DNA of 64,000 nucleotides, taken from Amblyomma americanum. Lineage: Eukaryota; Arthropoda; Arachnida; Ixodida; Ixodidae. A model generated the notes under the pieces. That model was not told the DNA's origin. It saw nothing but the letters and a program-made list of their open reading frames with translations, and searched no databases. Numbering within the stretch: the stretch's first letter is position 1; each line of letters begins with the position of its first letter. The DNA lies in contig NC_135497.1 in assembly GCF_052857255.1 (NCBI RefSeq), forward strand, positions 195,458,006-195,522,005. The letters are read 5' to 3'. The position numbers were made by a program, and so were the translations under genes. This document shows, piece by piece, positions 34,526 to 46,184 of this stretch.

Positions 34526-35589
34526 TAGTTCGACAAAAGTTTGTAAACGAAAAAAGTACCACAAAAATTGGCCATCACCATCTCCTTCATTACTGTCATC
34601 ACAAGACATTTCCTTTCTTCAAGAGCGATTCATCCTAACTTCTGTCAAGTGCAATTGAAATGGGTGTTTCTGAAAATGCACGGGTAATTCTCTACTGAAG
34701 TGACCTACAGCAAGCAGTTGAAACACTTAGCTTGGGTGCTGATAAAATTGGTGAATAATTAGAATTGCTTTCAGTTCGAAAAAAGCAGCACACTGGGTTT
34801 TCAGTGAAAGCATGACATCTTAGAAATGGCTCCTTAAAGCCAAAAACACCAGAGTAAAAAAAAAAAAAAACAGTGGCAATGCACCGCCACTGTTAGACCA
34901 GGCCTCGCTGATCTGCTCATAGGATTGATTCAGTGGTGGAAAAAGGTATTTGCATTTTCGAAAAATGTGGTACGCATATGCAAGGAGAGGGTTGAGTCAG
35001 GCTGGTTGGTTCATGATGAACGGTATGACAACAGTGCTGACGGACGGGACGGAAGAGGAGACAGACACATGTGCATGTTTCATGTGTCTGTCGCCATGCG
35101 CATGTGTCCGTCAGCGCTGTTTCATTGTACCGTATGCATATGCCTTGTATACAAGCCCAGTACTAAATCCACTTGTTATTCTTAGATGGCACAACCAGTT
35201 GCTTCTTTAAAAATGGGTGTTTATTGTGCTTCTCAGCTATTTTGCCTAGTCTTCATAACTGCTTCTACATATTATTCAGTTATAACACAAGAGATCACTT
35301 TTTGGTTTACCAGTAAAAAAAAAAAAAAAACTTGCTTCATTCAAGGAAATATGGCATTTTGCATAGCTCTATTCCATTCCCACCAATTAGTTGCTCTTAA
35401 TGGTTTTAATCTACAAACAATTCTGAGTGCATGGCAGTAGTGTTCAATTTTGCAGGCTAGAATCCAGCTTTTGTTTTTTTTAAAAGTTGTAGCAGCCAAA
35501 CAGCCTGCTGCAACATGCATGCTGCATGATTTAGGCATTACACATGGGCATGAGTTACAGGCACGTCTTAATGTTTGAAATGAACATAC

Positions 35590-35655
35590 CATCTCTCTGA
35601 CAGAGTCAAGGCTACTGGGAAAGCTTTGACGACGCACAGCTTCAGGATAGAGTAC
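35590..35655 (-). CDS. Pseudokinase gene, fourth exon in window
   Basis: A 22-codon exon between acceptor CCTTTTGTAG and donor GTATGT, phase 0 at both ends. It encodes VLYPEAVRRQSFPSSLDSVR followed by EM, joining the F helix of the kinase fold to the H/I-helix region in the next exon. It is too short to identify alone; its assignment rests on phase and position. Confidence 0.6.
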
Positions 35656-36942
35656 CTACAAAAGGAAGGAATACAAAAAAAAAAAGCCTTTAGTCAACAA
35701 AACGAACAAATCTGCTCTTGAAAATTGTATGATGCTGTGTTGCAGGGAAAATCGTGCATTCAATAAAATCATATGCACAATGTAGGAGCCATGCAATGTA
35801 GTGTTTACTTTTTGCTCAAGTGATAGCTTCTAGCAACATACAGTTGCAGCCATAATAATAATACAGAACAGTGACGGAACTCTCCTCATGACTTGCCTAG
35901 TAAAAATTAGCAGGTACTTGATGCAATGCTATCAGATGCCATTGACGTGGTCACATACAGCCACAAGAAACCCTCACATTTTTCATACAGAACACATGGG
36001 AAAAGTTCGAACACCAAAGTATGCACCATATTATTTTGGCTGCATCTGTACATGGCTTTATTGTGAAAAATGCCCAATTACTCCATTTACCTCTGCACCT
36101 AAAGACCAAAGTATGTGTAACATCTGCCCAACGACAAGAAGTCATCATTGTTTGTGAGCTATGGCAAGCTTTGCTATTCATCTGAACATTAAAGGAGATG
36201 CATGCAGACAACATGCTAATGTTGGTGTTTCCAAAATACCAGCTACAATGGCAACCATGACAAAGTTTACCCAGGCTATTGCTGCGGCAGCAGTTACTAA
36301 ACCATGAAGTGCTCAGCATAGCTTTGCTGAGTGCAATGAGTGTGGCCTCAAGGGGCTGTGTGCATTCACCCTACCGAAAATATGACCCTTGAACAAAAAA
36401 ACTCATGACTAATACACTGCACAATTCTGTTGCTAATAAAGGTCGCATGCCCATGAAACAAAGTTCAGTTCTTGCTGCTTCTGTTTTCTCCTTTCATGGA
36501 TAATTAAAAAACCTGCTTCAGTTTAATATTTTTCACAGTACAATGAACTTCAAGTCAATGAATTCATATCCTATATTCAAGAACCACAACAGTTGCTAAA
36601 GGAAAAGCTGGTCCTTGCATCACAGAACAATTCTTTCCACACAAAAACAGCGCCAATTAAGCTTTATAGTGCAGCATTTAAAAATCATCCTGTTTGCGGG
36701 CATCAGTAGAGGCAGCTATAAATTTCAAGCAAATCGACGTTTAATCAGCTGAACATTTCAGTGCATTATCTGCATTGAATTTAAGACCATATAAATTGAT
36801 TTTCGACATTCAGATTAATTTGAATTAATGGCACTATCAACAAGGCTACTGGAGATCACTTGACACAGGACACTCTAGTACTTCTTAGCCATTACAAGAG
36901 AAAAGAACGTTGTTACAGCAAATGTTTCTTCAGGAAACTTAC

Positions 36943-37065
36943 CCACAACATCAGGCATCCAAATGCAAACATGTCACTTGCTGGTGTTGGTTCAGCATTT
37001 GAGTATCGAAGTTCAGGAGCCGTAAAATCGATGCCATCAACAAGAGGCAATTGATAACTCTTGCC
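36943..37065 (-). CDS. Pseudokinase gene, third exon in window
   Basis: Flanked by acceptor CGTTTTACAG and donor GTAAGT, phase 0. It encodes 41 residues containing DFTAPEL, the APE motif at the end of the activation segment, then ASDMFAFGCLMLW, the F-helix D-x-F-x-F-G motif of protein kinases. It joins directly in frame to the exon at 56230-56511 across a 19-kb intron. Confidence 0.75.
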
Positions 37066-37149
37066 CTGTAAAACGAAGCCAGAAGGTCCTGTTAAGTGCA
37101 TGTCAGTTGCTTAACCCTTGTAGCGCCGAAGCTACAAAAATACTGCAGA

Positions 37150-37845
37150 ATAACGCATTTACTCGTGTTTACCCGAATTTACTCGTGCACACTTTCTATT
37201 TTAAATTAAAGCTTCAAAAAGGGGGTGCGCAAATTAGGTGAAAATTTTGTGAACTTGCTCTGAAAAATTGTATAAAGATCATAACATGCAATATATACTG
37301 TATGTTGCCGCCTATCAGTCGACGCCCCCCTCCCCCAGCTCTCACCCCTCGCTGGCCAAAAAACGACTCTAAACATAAGATGCATACTCCCTCCTACCCC
37401 TCCCCGCTCCATGTTAAGTAGCTCTTCGCGGGACGGCATGACAGCATGCGTGGAACTATACAATCATGAAGCCAGCTGTCAGAGGCAAGTGTAGATAACA
37501 GGTGATAAAACACTGCCCTTGCGTGCGGCCAGCTGACTCTCAGCAAACAGTTAGGCAGTTTCTGATTCCGGTGCACGCGCATCCGTTTGTCAGGGAAAGC
37601 GACGGCTAATGTTAGCGAGCTGAGTAAACAGCACGTAATTCCTCCCCTCGCCTCTCGCACCTTTCGGAGCTGCACATGGCGATGCGGACGCTCCGATCTT
37701 GCCAAGTCTACATTGTGCGCACCCGCGTGCATGCTGGTGACATGGCGCAGCAGGGAACGTAAAATATGCGAGTAAGTTTTTTTTCTTATAAGCCCAGGTA
37801 ATAAGATAGGGGTGCACAAATTAATCGAGTAAATACACTATTTTT
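37150..37845. mobile_element. TIR element family B, copy 1
   Basis: The ends GCATTTACTCGTGTTTACCC and ATTAATCGAGTAAATACACT are inverted repeats. The left subterminal block AGCTTCAAAAAGGGGGTGCG and the interior CAATATATACTGTATGTTGC recur in inverted orientation at 51590-52052. There is no coding capacity. The TIR start (TACTCG/TTTACTCG) resembles but is not the same as family A. Confidence 0.6.
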
Positions 37846-38274
37846 GAACTTGCAGTATTTTGTGAATAGCTTTCGCACATTGCAGAAAAAAAAAAACTGG
37901 CATATTGTGATTACTGCACAAATAAAATTACAATTACGAAGAGTAATTACGAATTATGACCATTTCTGTGTGTCAAATGCCAAAACTGTGCACTAATACT
38001 CAGGCACATATGAAAAATAAATAGCAGAGTTCAAAACTGTTACATATCGCGTGCCAGTGCAGAAGTACAACCATGGAAAATTTCGGCTGTTTTGCCATTA
38101 GAGTTAGCTTTTTCAGTGAAAGACCTTCCAGCAGGCCTGCTGTGTCTCCAATGGCTGGCACTGTGAATTTAATTTTGCTGAACATGTTCGAAGTTCCCAT
38201 TTCCATAATAACGTGTGGAAATGATGCACATCTTTGATTGAGCACAAACAAAATCTACGTGCATTTAAGGAATA

Positions 38275-38765
38275 TGGATACCAAATTTTTGCTTATGTAT
38301 TTTCTCATTTCAAATGATATGTTAGACATTAATATGCATGGAACACCGCGTGGTATTTGCCCACGACCGCTAAAAAATTTATAATTTAACTCCTTCTGGA
38401 CGCTGTTTTGGTTTCATCAACCGAACGATGGCTGTGATTTGTAGTTCACACTTCACCACATGAGGCACTAAAAAAAAACAAAAGGCATCATAGCTGCTGA
38501 TACGTCATTTGTTGTCATTTCAGTGTCACAGTCAAATTACGTATCAGCATTTATGTTGCAGATTTTTTCTTGCCTTACGTGACCTAAAGGTAGACTACAT
38601 GTCATTCATCCTTTGTTTGATGACACCAAAATAGCATGAGAGAAGAAATTCAGTTATAAGTTATTTGGCGGTCACAGGCAAATACCACGCAGTGATCTAT
38701 GTTTTTTAATGTCTAATGCATTGTTTGAAAGATAAAAAACACGCAGCTAAAATTGGGTGTCATTA
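38275..38765. repeat. ~490-bp imperfect palindrome
   Basis: The sequence folds around about 38521. Inner arms: CTGATACGTCATTTG (38497-38511) and CAAATTACGTATCAG (38533-38547). Middle: GGTTTCATCAAC near 38410 against GTTTGATGACACC near 38620. Outer: GCGTGGTATTTGCCCACGAC near 38349 against GTCACAGGCAAATACCACGC near 38671, then TTAGACATT against AATGTCTAA. Identity between arms is roughly 70 % by eye. It has no ORF. It is either a foldback element or a long-hairpin RNA locus, about 380 bp upstream of the Tc1-like gene. Confidence 0.75.
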
Positions 38766-39145
38766 GTGCTTTAACGGTCTACCGAACGTGATGCATTGGA
38801 CACTACAATGCTAAGTTAGAAAAACCTAATCTTGTAAGTAGAGGTGTGCTAATATAATATTTCTGGCTGCGATGCAAAAACAAATGTAATTAAAGTGGTT
38901 GCAAAACAGATTGGATATTTTTTAACAGTTTTCAAAATTAGTTTAATTTAACATACTTTTTCACAAAACGATGCTATGAAAAGAGCTCCAGTTATACTTT
39001 ACTCGTCACTGGCATAGTTAATTATTATACCCACAAGGCCTAAAAAGCATTTTGCTTTGTAGGAATTCTCTGGACAACATAATTCCACTCAGTGAAAAAA
39101 GAGGAACTAATACGACAGTTTGATTTAGTGCTTGCAAATGCTGCA

Positions 39146-39693
39146 ATGAAGCATTATAAGGTGGACAAATACCTCCCTACTGGTGGACTGGCGCCAGGGG
39201 TTGCTGTTGCAAAGGAAGTGCACACTACACTTCTGGCACTAGGTGGCCGAAGCCGCCGGGAAATCGTGCGAATAGTTGAATGCTCAAGGTACTCCGTAGA
39301 TCGCATTGTACAAGCTTATAGAGACGAGCAGCGCGTCGGGGATGCCCCAAGAGGAGGAAGGCCGCCTGCCGCCAGTAGGGATGAAGACCTCTGGATTGTG
39401 GCAGCTGCAAATTTAGAGCCTACCCTGACCATTGAAGAAATTCGGCAGGAGCTCGCGCTAACTGCGTCTGTAGCAACCATTCGCCGGAGACTTCATGCGG
39501 CAGGACTTCGCAGTCGAAGTGCTTGCCAGAGGCCTCTGCTAAGTCAACGGGAGCGGCAAGAACGCCTTCAATTTGCACGTAACCACATGTCGTGGGGAGA
39601 AGCTGAATGGAAGCTGGTCGTCTTCACCGACGAGTCAACCTTTGTCACTCGGTGGGACCAGCAGCAGTGGGTTTGGAGAATCGTCGGCACCAG
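39146..39693 (+). CDS. Tc1-like transposase gene, exon 1
   Basis: First of three exons (39146-39693, 40307-40540, 43720-43999) that join into an uninterrupted 353-residue Tc1-like transposase. The start is the first ATG of the frame (MKHYKVDKYL); the frame is open upstream to an AG at about 39091, so an untranslated or short 5' exon is possible. Residues ~25-65 form a helix-turn-helix (GRSRREIVRIVECSRYSVDR), then a GRPP linker, a second helix-turn-helix (~90-125, TIRRRLHAAGLRSR) and the start of the DDE domain with the first catalytic Asp at 162 (VVFTDESTF). It ends AG before donor GTAAGA, splitting an Arg codon. It lies on the strand opposite to the pseudokinase, inside its large intron. Confidence 0.85.
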
Positions 39694-39797
39694 GTAAGAA
39701 TACTTAATGAAATGTTCGCAGCACAGTAGAACGGACAGTATAGTGTCCCAATCGTGACAGCAGGGATTTGTTCGAAGGAACCAAGAAATGCATATAT

Positions 39798-40032
39798 CCG
39801 CCGCGGTGTCTCAGTGCTTACGACACTCGGATGCTCACCCAAAAGACGCAGGTTCGATCACGACCGCGGCGGTTGCATTTCGATGGATTCGGAATGCTAG
39901 AGGCCGGTGTGCTGTGCAGTGTCAGTGAGCATAAAGGAACCGCACGTGGCCGAAATTATCCGAAGCCATCCACTGAGGCGTCCCTTATAGCCCGAGTCGC
40001 TTTGGGACTTTAAACCCCTATAAACTGAACCA
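39798..40032 (+). mobile_element. SINE A inside intron 1 of the Tc1-like gene
   Basis: The copy has CGCGGTGTCTCAGTGCTTAC (A-box region), CAGGTTCGATCACGACC (B box), a CAGTGTCAGTGAGC body and a GTCGCTTTGGGACTTTAAAC tail. Its position between exons 39693 and 40307 shows that the intron has existed long enough to collect an unrelated insertion. Confidence 0.85.
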
Positions 40033-40306
40033 AGCCAGTGAATGCATGACACGACACTTGTGCAGCATGCACCAACCACAGTCAACTGCTGCTTTAGGTT
40101 TTTGAAAAAAATGTAATTCTAGACTTTCCAAAGAATATTTAAAAAAAGTAGACTGATTACATTTACATTCAAGGAAGCTCCGGGTTCGGCTTAATGCCAT
40201 GCAGCCTGTCTGTATTGTCAAATGTTTTGGATGAGAAAAACTAGTGCTAAATCGCACTTACTAGTTCATACAATATAACAGTTTGATGCATGCATCATAC
40301 GTGCAG

Positions 40307-40540
40307 GTATGACCAAGAATACATACACAACGTTGCAGCCAGCGGCCGCTGTGCGGTCAGTGTGTGGGGTGCGATTACAAGTTACGGTCTTGGACCGCTT
40401 CACAGAATTGAAGGGACATTCAGAGCCGATGCCTACGTCGATGTCATTCAACAAGTACTGGTCCCCTTTTTGCTGGACGGACCATTTCCTGATGGACTGT
40501 TCTTGTTACAGCATGACAGGAGCCCCATACATACGGCCAA
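40307..40540 (+). CDS. Tc1-like transposase gene, exon 2
   Basis: Acceptor CATACGTGCAG completes the split Arg codon. The exon encodes residues 184-260: YDQEYIHNVAASGRCAVSVW and GAITSYGLGPLHRIEGTF, then the second catalytic Asp at 253 (LLQHDRSPIHTAK). The usual Tc1 motif has Asn after this Asp; here it is Arg. The donor GTAAGT follows AA, the first two bases of a Lys codon. Confidence 0.85.
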
Positions 40541-40711
40541 GTAAGTGGATCAACTGCTGCGCGGCTTAGAATGCTGAAAATAGAACGCAGCTAAACACTG
40601 AGTATGCTACGGAGAAAGTGAGAATTCTCTGAACTGTGTCACCTCAACTCGTCCGTCGTCATTTCTGCGCTGCGCTTCGTCTTTGTGGTGAAATGCCAGC
40701 GTGGTCAAATA

Positions 40712-40972
40712 CCTTCCCTACAGTCGGACCCAACTCAAGAACGCAGCGACGAATGCGCCTCAAAGGAAGCCCTCCAGCCATTGGCATGGACCGGTTTTCA
40801 TTACTTTGTGGTCAATGACCAAGCGTGAAATCACAGGTGAAAGGCGGGTACCTCTCTGAAATGGGATTAACAGCAACGTCATGAGACCCGGTCGATGCCA
40901 TTGACTGGAAGGTCTCCTTCGAGGAGTATTTGTAGCTGCGTTCTTGAGTTGTACCCAATTATAGCAAACAGT
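40712..40972. mobile_element. Small foldback MITE
   Basis: Arms of about 75 bp are inverted copies: ACAACTCAAGAACGCAGC-type sequence on the left (CCAACTCAAGAACGCAGCGA at 40730) and GCTGCGTTCTTGAGTTGTAC on the right (40935). A second paired block is CCAGCCATTGGCATGGACC against GGTCGATGCCATTGACTGG. It lies in intron 2 of the Tc1-like gene. Confidence 0.65.
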
Positions 40973-41151
40973 GAGTATTGCAGTGTTGAGGCGGCTGCAT
41001 CGAAAACAATTAGAGCGCAGTTCTTAAGCGCCCGTTCGTGGGTTGAGCCGCGTCTCCATTGCTGGTGAAACCGACAGAACGAGAGTACCGCGGCTAGCTC
41101 ATAGATCGCGCCAGGGTTGGCGCCTTAGATGGCGCGCACTATAAAAGACAA

Positions 41152-41829
41152 AGTTTCTTACTATTAACTAGAGGGAAAGCTGGCGGCGGTGCACTTCGGC
41201 CACCATGGGAGCTCAAAGCATCATGGAGCGATGAGCTACTTAGTGCGGGACAGTCGGGTTTTTTTTAGGGAACACAGAGTGGCGTTACTCAGATGTGCCA
41301 TTCCGTCCACGGCGCGCCACGCGCGCAGACGACTTCGGCGCGAACGTAGTGCGCAAAAGCCATAGTAGCGAAAACGGAACAGCACAGGATGCAAATAAAT
41401 GACTCTTGTTTTTTGAAATGTCATTAAAAAACCTCTTAAAGTGTTTAAGCCACTGCAGTTTTCCTGAGAACATATTTCATTTTAAAAATACGCCTATTAA
41501 GGACGAAATATTGGTTTTTGTGGCCTGCAATACTTGGCCAATAGGAAAGCAAGCCATCGCTTATTTCGGGCAAACTTTACATTTACATGCTTTTCTGCTC
41601 GTTTGTGGCAATTTATAGACAGGATATTGAATGTTAGGGGGATTCTTGATTATCGAACAACGTTTGCTTTTTCATTATTTTTGGCCAAAAGTTGTAATTC
41701 TGCGGTCGGTAGCTCTCCGCCCCATGATGCTTAGAGCGCTCATGGTGGTACAGGTGGTCTCGAGGAAGCTCCATGCAAACTCCCATAGGCGGGGCGCCAG
41801 CTTTCCCTCTAGTTAATAGTAAGAAACTG
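41152..41829. mobile_element. Family D TIR element, complete copy
   Basis: Terminal inverted repeats of at least 34 bp, AGTTTCTTACTATTAACTAG on the left and CTAGTTAATAGTAAGAAACT on the right, extend inwards to GGGAAAGCTGGCG. There is no transposase frame. A truncated relative lies at 7136. It is located in intron 2 of the Tc1-like gene. Confidence 0.8.
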
Positions 41830-42597
41830 TATGATGAAAGTGGTGCGAGCAGTGTGCGTCGTCCGTCACCACAGCGTGAGTTCGCACGAGCGGAGGTAGG
41901 GTGGCGAGGGGAGGGGATGTCTGCGGCGGCACACGACCACCCGCAGCCACGCGCTCCCTCCTCGCAGTCGTGCCACGTTCCGCTCCATTGGAGGGAGCTG
42001 CTGTTAAATGTGCTGCACGCAATAAATTGTCCGCGTAGGCCACGCCGCTCACAGCACTGTCTTCCTACTATAAACAGTCTGCTTATAATACAATACGAAG
42101 TAGCCTCAGCCAGATCTTTCTGAAGAATGACCGATGCAACCGGTGGACATGCTTCGTCTGCCGCTGCTGCTAAACGAGTTGTGTGAGCAGACCTCATCGC
42201 CTCCGCGGAGAGCACCGAGGAGTTCGCGGTGCCGAAGTAGAGGAGCCTGTTTTTCGCGCTGCCGAAGCACACCGAGCTGCGTTCAAATTTCGCATTAGGG
42301 AGTCCCTAATAGTCTTTAAAATATTTTTCTGTTGGTTATCCCTCCACGAGCGAGTGGAAAAAATGCACTACAAAGATATGTATATATTTCCTTAAAAACA
42401 GTCAAGATGTTGCACTCGGGGCCCAATCGCTTTTATTTCTTGTTGCGAGGGACCTGTTGGTAATTTTGGCTATCAGGAATATCTTGAAGAATGGTCGATT
42501 GCCTGTGATGGTGCAATGAGTGGCATAGTACCTTTCAAATGCTTACCACGGCTTTCAAATGCATAATAAATTGCAGATTACATTTTTGTGCCTTGAG

Positions 42598-42710
42598 GTT
42601 GATGACCCATCATTATCAGCCTGACCACGCCCACTGCAGGGCAAAGGGCTCTCCCATCTCCCTCCAATTAACCCTGTCCTGTGCCACCTGCGGCCACCTT
42701 TATGTGCAAC
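42598..42710 (-). mobile_element. RTE-type LINE 3' end, second copy
   Basis: Shares CCCACTGCAGGGCAAAGG and CTCCAATTAACCCTGTCCTG with the copy at 12041 and carries a degenerate (TCA)n-like tail at its left edge, so it is in - orientation. It is heavily 5'-truncated. Confidence 0.55.
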
Positions 42711-42749
42711 ATTAACAGTAATGTTCAACCGTCTTGGAAGGGAACAGCA

Positions 42750-43310
42750 GTTAACAATTGGTAGCTAGGTGGTGGAAGAGGGAAGGGGTTACGTCTACTT
42801 AGGGCAGGTAGTGACAGCAGATTAGAATCACTAGAGGGAAATAACTAGAAGAATAAGATTGGGGTGGAGCGCATTTGGCAGGTTCTCTCAGATGATGAAT
42901 GGCAGTTTAACAATGTCCCTGAAGAGAAAAGTGTACAAGAACTGTACCTTACCGGCACTCACCTACGGGGCACAAACGTGGAGGCTAACGAAAAGGGTTC
43001 AACTTTAGCTAAGGACAATGGAGAGAGCCATGGAAAGAAAAATTATAGGTATATCGTTAAGAGACCGAAAGTGGGCAGAGTGGGTGAGGAAACAAACGCG
43101 GATTAATGACATCCTAGTCGAAATCAAGAGGAAGAAATGGACCTGGGCAGGGCATGTAATGCGAAGGCAAGATAACTGCTGGCCCCATAAGGGTAACGGA
43201 GTGGATTCCAAGGGAAGGCAAGCTTAGCAGGGGTCGGCAGAAGGCTAGGTGTGCGGATGAGATTAATAAATTTGCGGGGATGACCCATAGATGCTCCAAA
43301 CTCCGTTAAT
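42750..43310 (+). mobile_element. RTE-type LINE, C-terminal reverse transcriptase fragment
   Basis: In + orientation and across several frames it encodes Y-V-Y-L-G-Q, then a block like LPALTYGAQTWRLTKR, then ERAMERKIIGISLRDRKWAE and KRKKWTWAGHVMRRQDN. These are the hallmarks of the region after the reverse transcriptase palm in RTE-like elements. Several frameshifts and stops show it is a dead fragment, here in intron 2 of the Tc1-like gene. Confidence 0.7.
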
Positions 43311-43719
43311 ACATGCCGTAGCGGTGTCAAGACTTAGTACCGGATCTTCACTTACTTTGTCACTCCTTTAAAAATTTTTGCTCAAATCCCAGACAAAGAG
43401 AATAACAACTCTTGCATGTGGAATGTGGTGTTAGTGCAAGTTCATATACCATGGTCGAACAGCGGATTGTTGAGCAGACTGCTGTGACATCTCTGATAGC
43501 ACACGCACACATTGGGACACGTAAAGGCACATGCCACAGCGCCAAAAAAACATTCTTCCTAACACAGCATTAATGTAAATGCCGAACAATAACTCTTTAT
43601 AACCTTTGCCTATGTTTTGTTTTTCGACACCATTCATTGCAGCACTGTGCAGTGATATTTTCCCAGTCTACTTTTGTACAAAACTGTTTAAAACTGCCAT
43701 TGTCATGCTTGCATTGCAG

Positions 43720-43999
43720 GTGTGTCCGTGCCGTACTTCAACAGCTCGCTGTCAACGTCCTCGAATGGCCCCCGAAAGGGGCCGATGTAAATATCATCGA
43801 GAACATTTGGGGCTTAATGAAGACAAGCCTAGCGCGACGTGCTCTACACATCCAAAGCAGAGACACTTTGTGGCTCGCCGTGAAAGAAGAGTGGGATAGA
43901 CTGAGAGGTGATTCTGACCTCGTACGCAACCTTTATGCGTCTCTGCCTGGGAGACTACGTGACATCGAGGATTCCAACGGCGGTTCCTCGCGACACTAA
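43720..43999 (+). CDS. Tc1-like transposase gene, exon 3
   Basis: Acceptor TGCTTGCATTGCAG completes the split Lys codon. The exon encodes residues 261-353, including WPPKGADVNIIENIWGLMK with the catalytic Glu at 288. This is exactly 34 residues after the second Asp, so the triad is DD34E as in Tc1 elements. The C-terminal helix (RDTLWLAVKEEWDRLRGDSD...) is complete and a stop follows at 43997-43999. The total coding length is 1062 nt, the usual size for the family (about 340 residues). No terminal inverted repeats were recognised around the locus. Confidence 0.85.
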
Positions 44000-46184
44000 G
44001 CACAGCGGAGCGCCATGGGTCATTGACCCCCGCCTTTCTTTTGATTTGTTTTCGGATGAAGACACCAAAACCATCTTTGGTTTTCCATTTTTACACTGTG
44101 ATTAGTTAGCGTCCCATCGTTTTCACGTGTACTGTCCACCTCTTCGTAGTCCCTTTGCTCCGTACTTCCTTGTTTTTCTTCATTTTCGAATTGTTAGCAC
44201 AGACTTCAGCAAAAAGAGCAAATTCATTTAGTCCGCCAGGAACCCTTGGCATGATCAGGTTACGTCTGCCGAGGTGCGAACGCTGAGCCTTTTGTATATT
44301 AATATTCTTGGAGAAATAAAATGGTACACTTGTTTTTTGTGGTCCGTGATCACATAGGCTACAGTGAATAAGTAAGAATGGTGAGGGTTCGAGGAACGAG
44401 CCGTTGTTGCTTAAAGTTTTTTTCATTAATTCTGCCTCGCAAAAGTATGATGACAAGCCGCAAGAATACAAGTCCCTAGAATACTGACAACGAAAATATA
44501 CGAGTTAGTTCCAAGGCTGTGATCCGCTGTTTCGAACGCCACAACCTTGTTCCACAAAATTTACTTGTATCTTCGTCCTACCCTATATACAATTAGGAGT
44601 GGTTGCGGATTTAATGAAGGAAGTTAGTTTTAATTGCTTTCTTTTCTCTTTTTCTGCGATTATATCCCACTCAGTTTATCGGGGTGTCCACGCTCATCCG
44701 CACAATGCACGCAAAATAAAAGGTCCAATTAATTAGGATGCAACCAAAAATTAAATAGCTTACAGTGCGATGACTCGATGGAATAAAATAATATGCACCC
44801 TATCACTGCAGTGACTGCATACGCCATACTTTCTTTTCAACTACGCACCATGCCAGCAATAATGTAAATCGCGGAGACATTCATGTCAAGCACAAGGTGA
44901 AGTAAACGACGGCACGCGTTTACTTTGCGAAATTAACTTTGTGCGAATTACCGTCGCTCAATTAGGGCTGCCCTTTACTGTTCACGTCCTCCTATCTTTC
45001 GTTCCAACCATCAAAGGGCATGCCCTTAAGCAGGTGTGTCAGCTTGTTCACAGGTATGTTATCGAAACCGGGAGATTTTTGTGTTAACTCTTCGTCGCCT
45101 TTATTTTTCTCTAAAAATTTATTGATTTATGAACATTAGTTTAAAATTATTTTAATTTAAGCCTCATCTCTTTATTTCCTCGATTCTAACTCCGATTTCC
45201 CCAAAATCTCTGAAAATTCGTTATTTGCTTATCGAGATTGCTCCGCTTTTATTTATGAGCCGCTTGAGATCATCCTGGATGCATTATTCTCCTGTTTGGA
45301 TCCGCACCAAAGCGTGGTCAATCTCCCACCGTGTTTATGTGCCATCATTTTAGAGGCAACAACAATGGTGCTCTGTGAGCCATGGCACTCTCACTGGGTA
45401 TGTTTGATTTTCCATTCGAAAACTGTGTGCTGTCAGGCTGCCGCGCGTATGTTTACCGCGTGTGGTCCACATACTACAGACGCGCAAGATCGCCAGCAGG
45501 GGCACGACATGAATTGCTCCTTCTCCCGAACGGAGGCCGACATGCTAGATCGCCGAAAGCTCTCTACCGCGAGCGAGACACCAGTCGCCAACGCAGCTGG
45601 GCAGAGGCAACTAGTCACAGCACGCCAACTATTTCACTCCTCTGCGAACACGAACGTGTGTGTGTTTCACGCGACAAGCGCGCAAACTCAAATTGACAGA
45701 GCAGTTTCAAGAACATCGTGCAAATCGCCAACACGTAAATTGGCTATATGACGGAGTGCCGCAAAACTACTATACGTTGGGTTTTTGTTTTTGTTCTTTG
45801 GCATGATGGCCTCGTGAACCCATGGCGTGTCAGCGGCAGCGCCGGAAACGTAGCTTTCTTTATTAGACCAAACGTTCTACACAGGACCCTAAGAAAAAAT
45901 TCGCAAAAAGTGTCTGCACCACGAGACGGCTAGCACACGGACGATTTCACTAACGTTGTTCGCTAATGGCCTGTAAACCCGCGGTTATTAGCTGAGCCAG
46001 GCAGAAAGATTACAGTGAGCAAGGACTCTTCTTTCCGGACTCCTGGCTGTGACCACGTCATTACGTAGCGAATTTGCAGAAAATAAAACAAAGGTGGAAT
46101 AAAAATTGTCACCGTTTTAAATTGGTTAAACCGAGAATAGTGCGAAAGGACTCTATCTTTCTGGTACAATTCTGGCAAAGTATA

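Noticed and set aside
35951..36319. 122-codon - strand ORF rich in Cys and Ser
   Set aside because: The composition looks like a shadow frame, there are no motifs, and it lies in a pseudokinase intron without matching splice sites.
41634..42272. 212-codon - strand ORF
   Set aside because: It spans the boundary of the family D TIR element and unrelated flank, shows no family motif and has many competing frames.
45296..45751. 151-codon + strand ORF
   Set aside because: No recognisable motif, an overlapping alternative frame, and no splice or promoter context.
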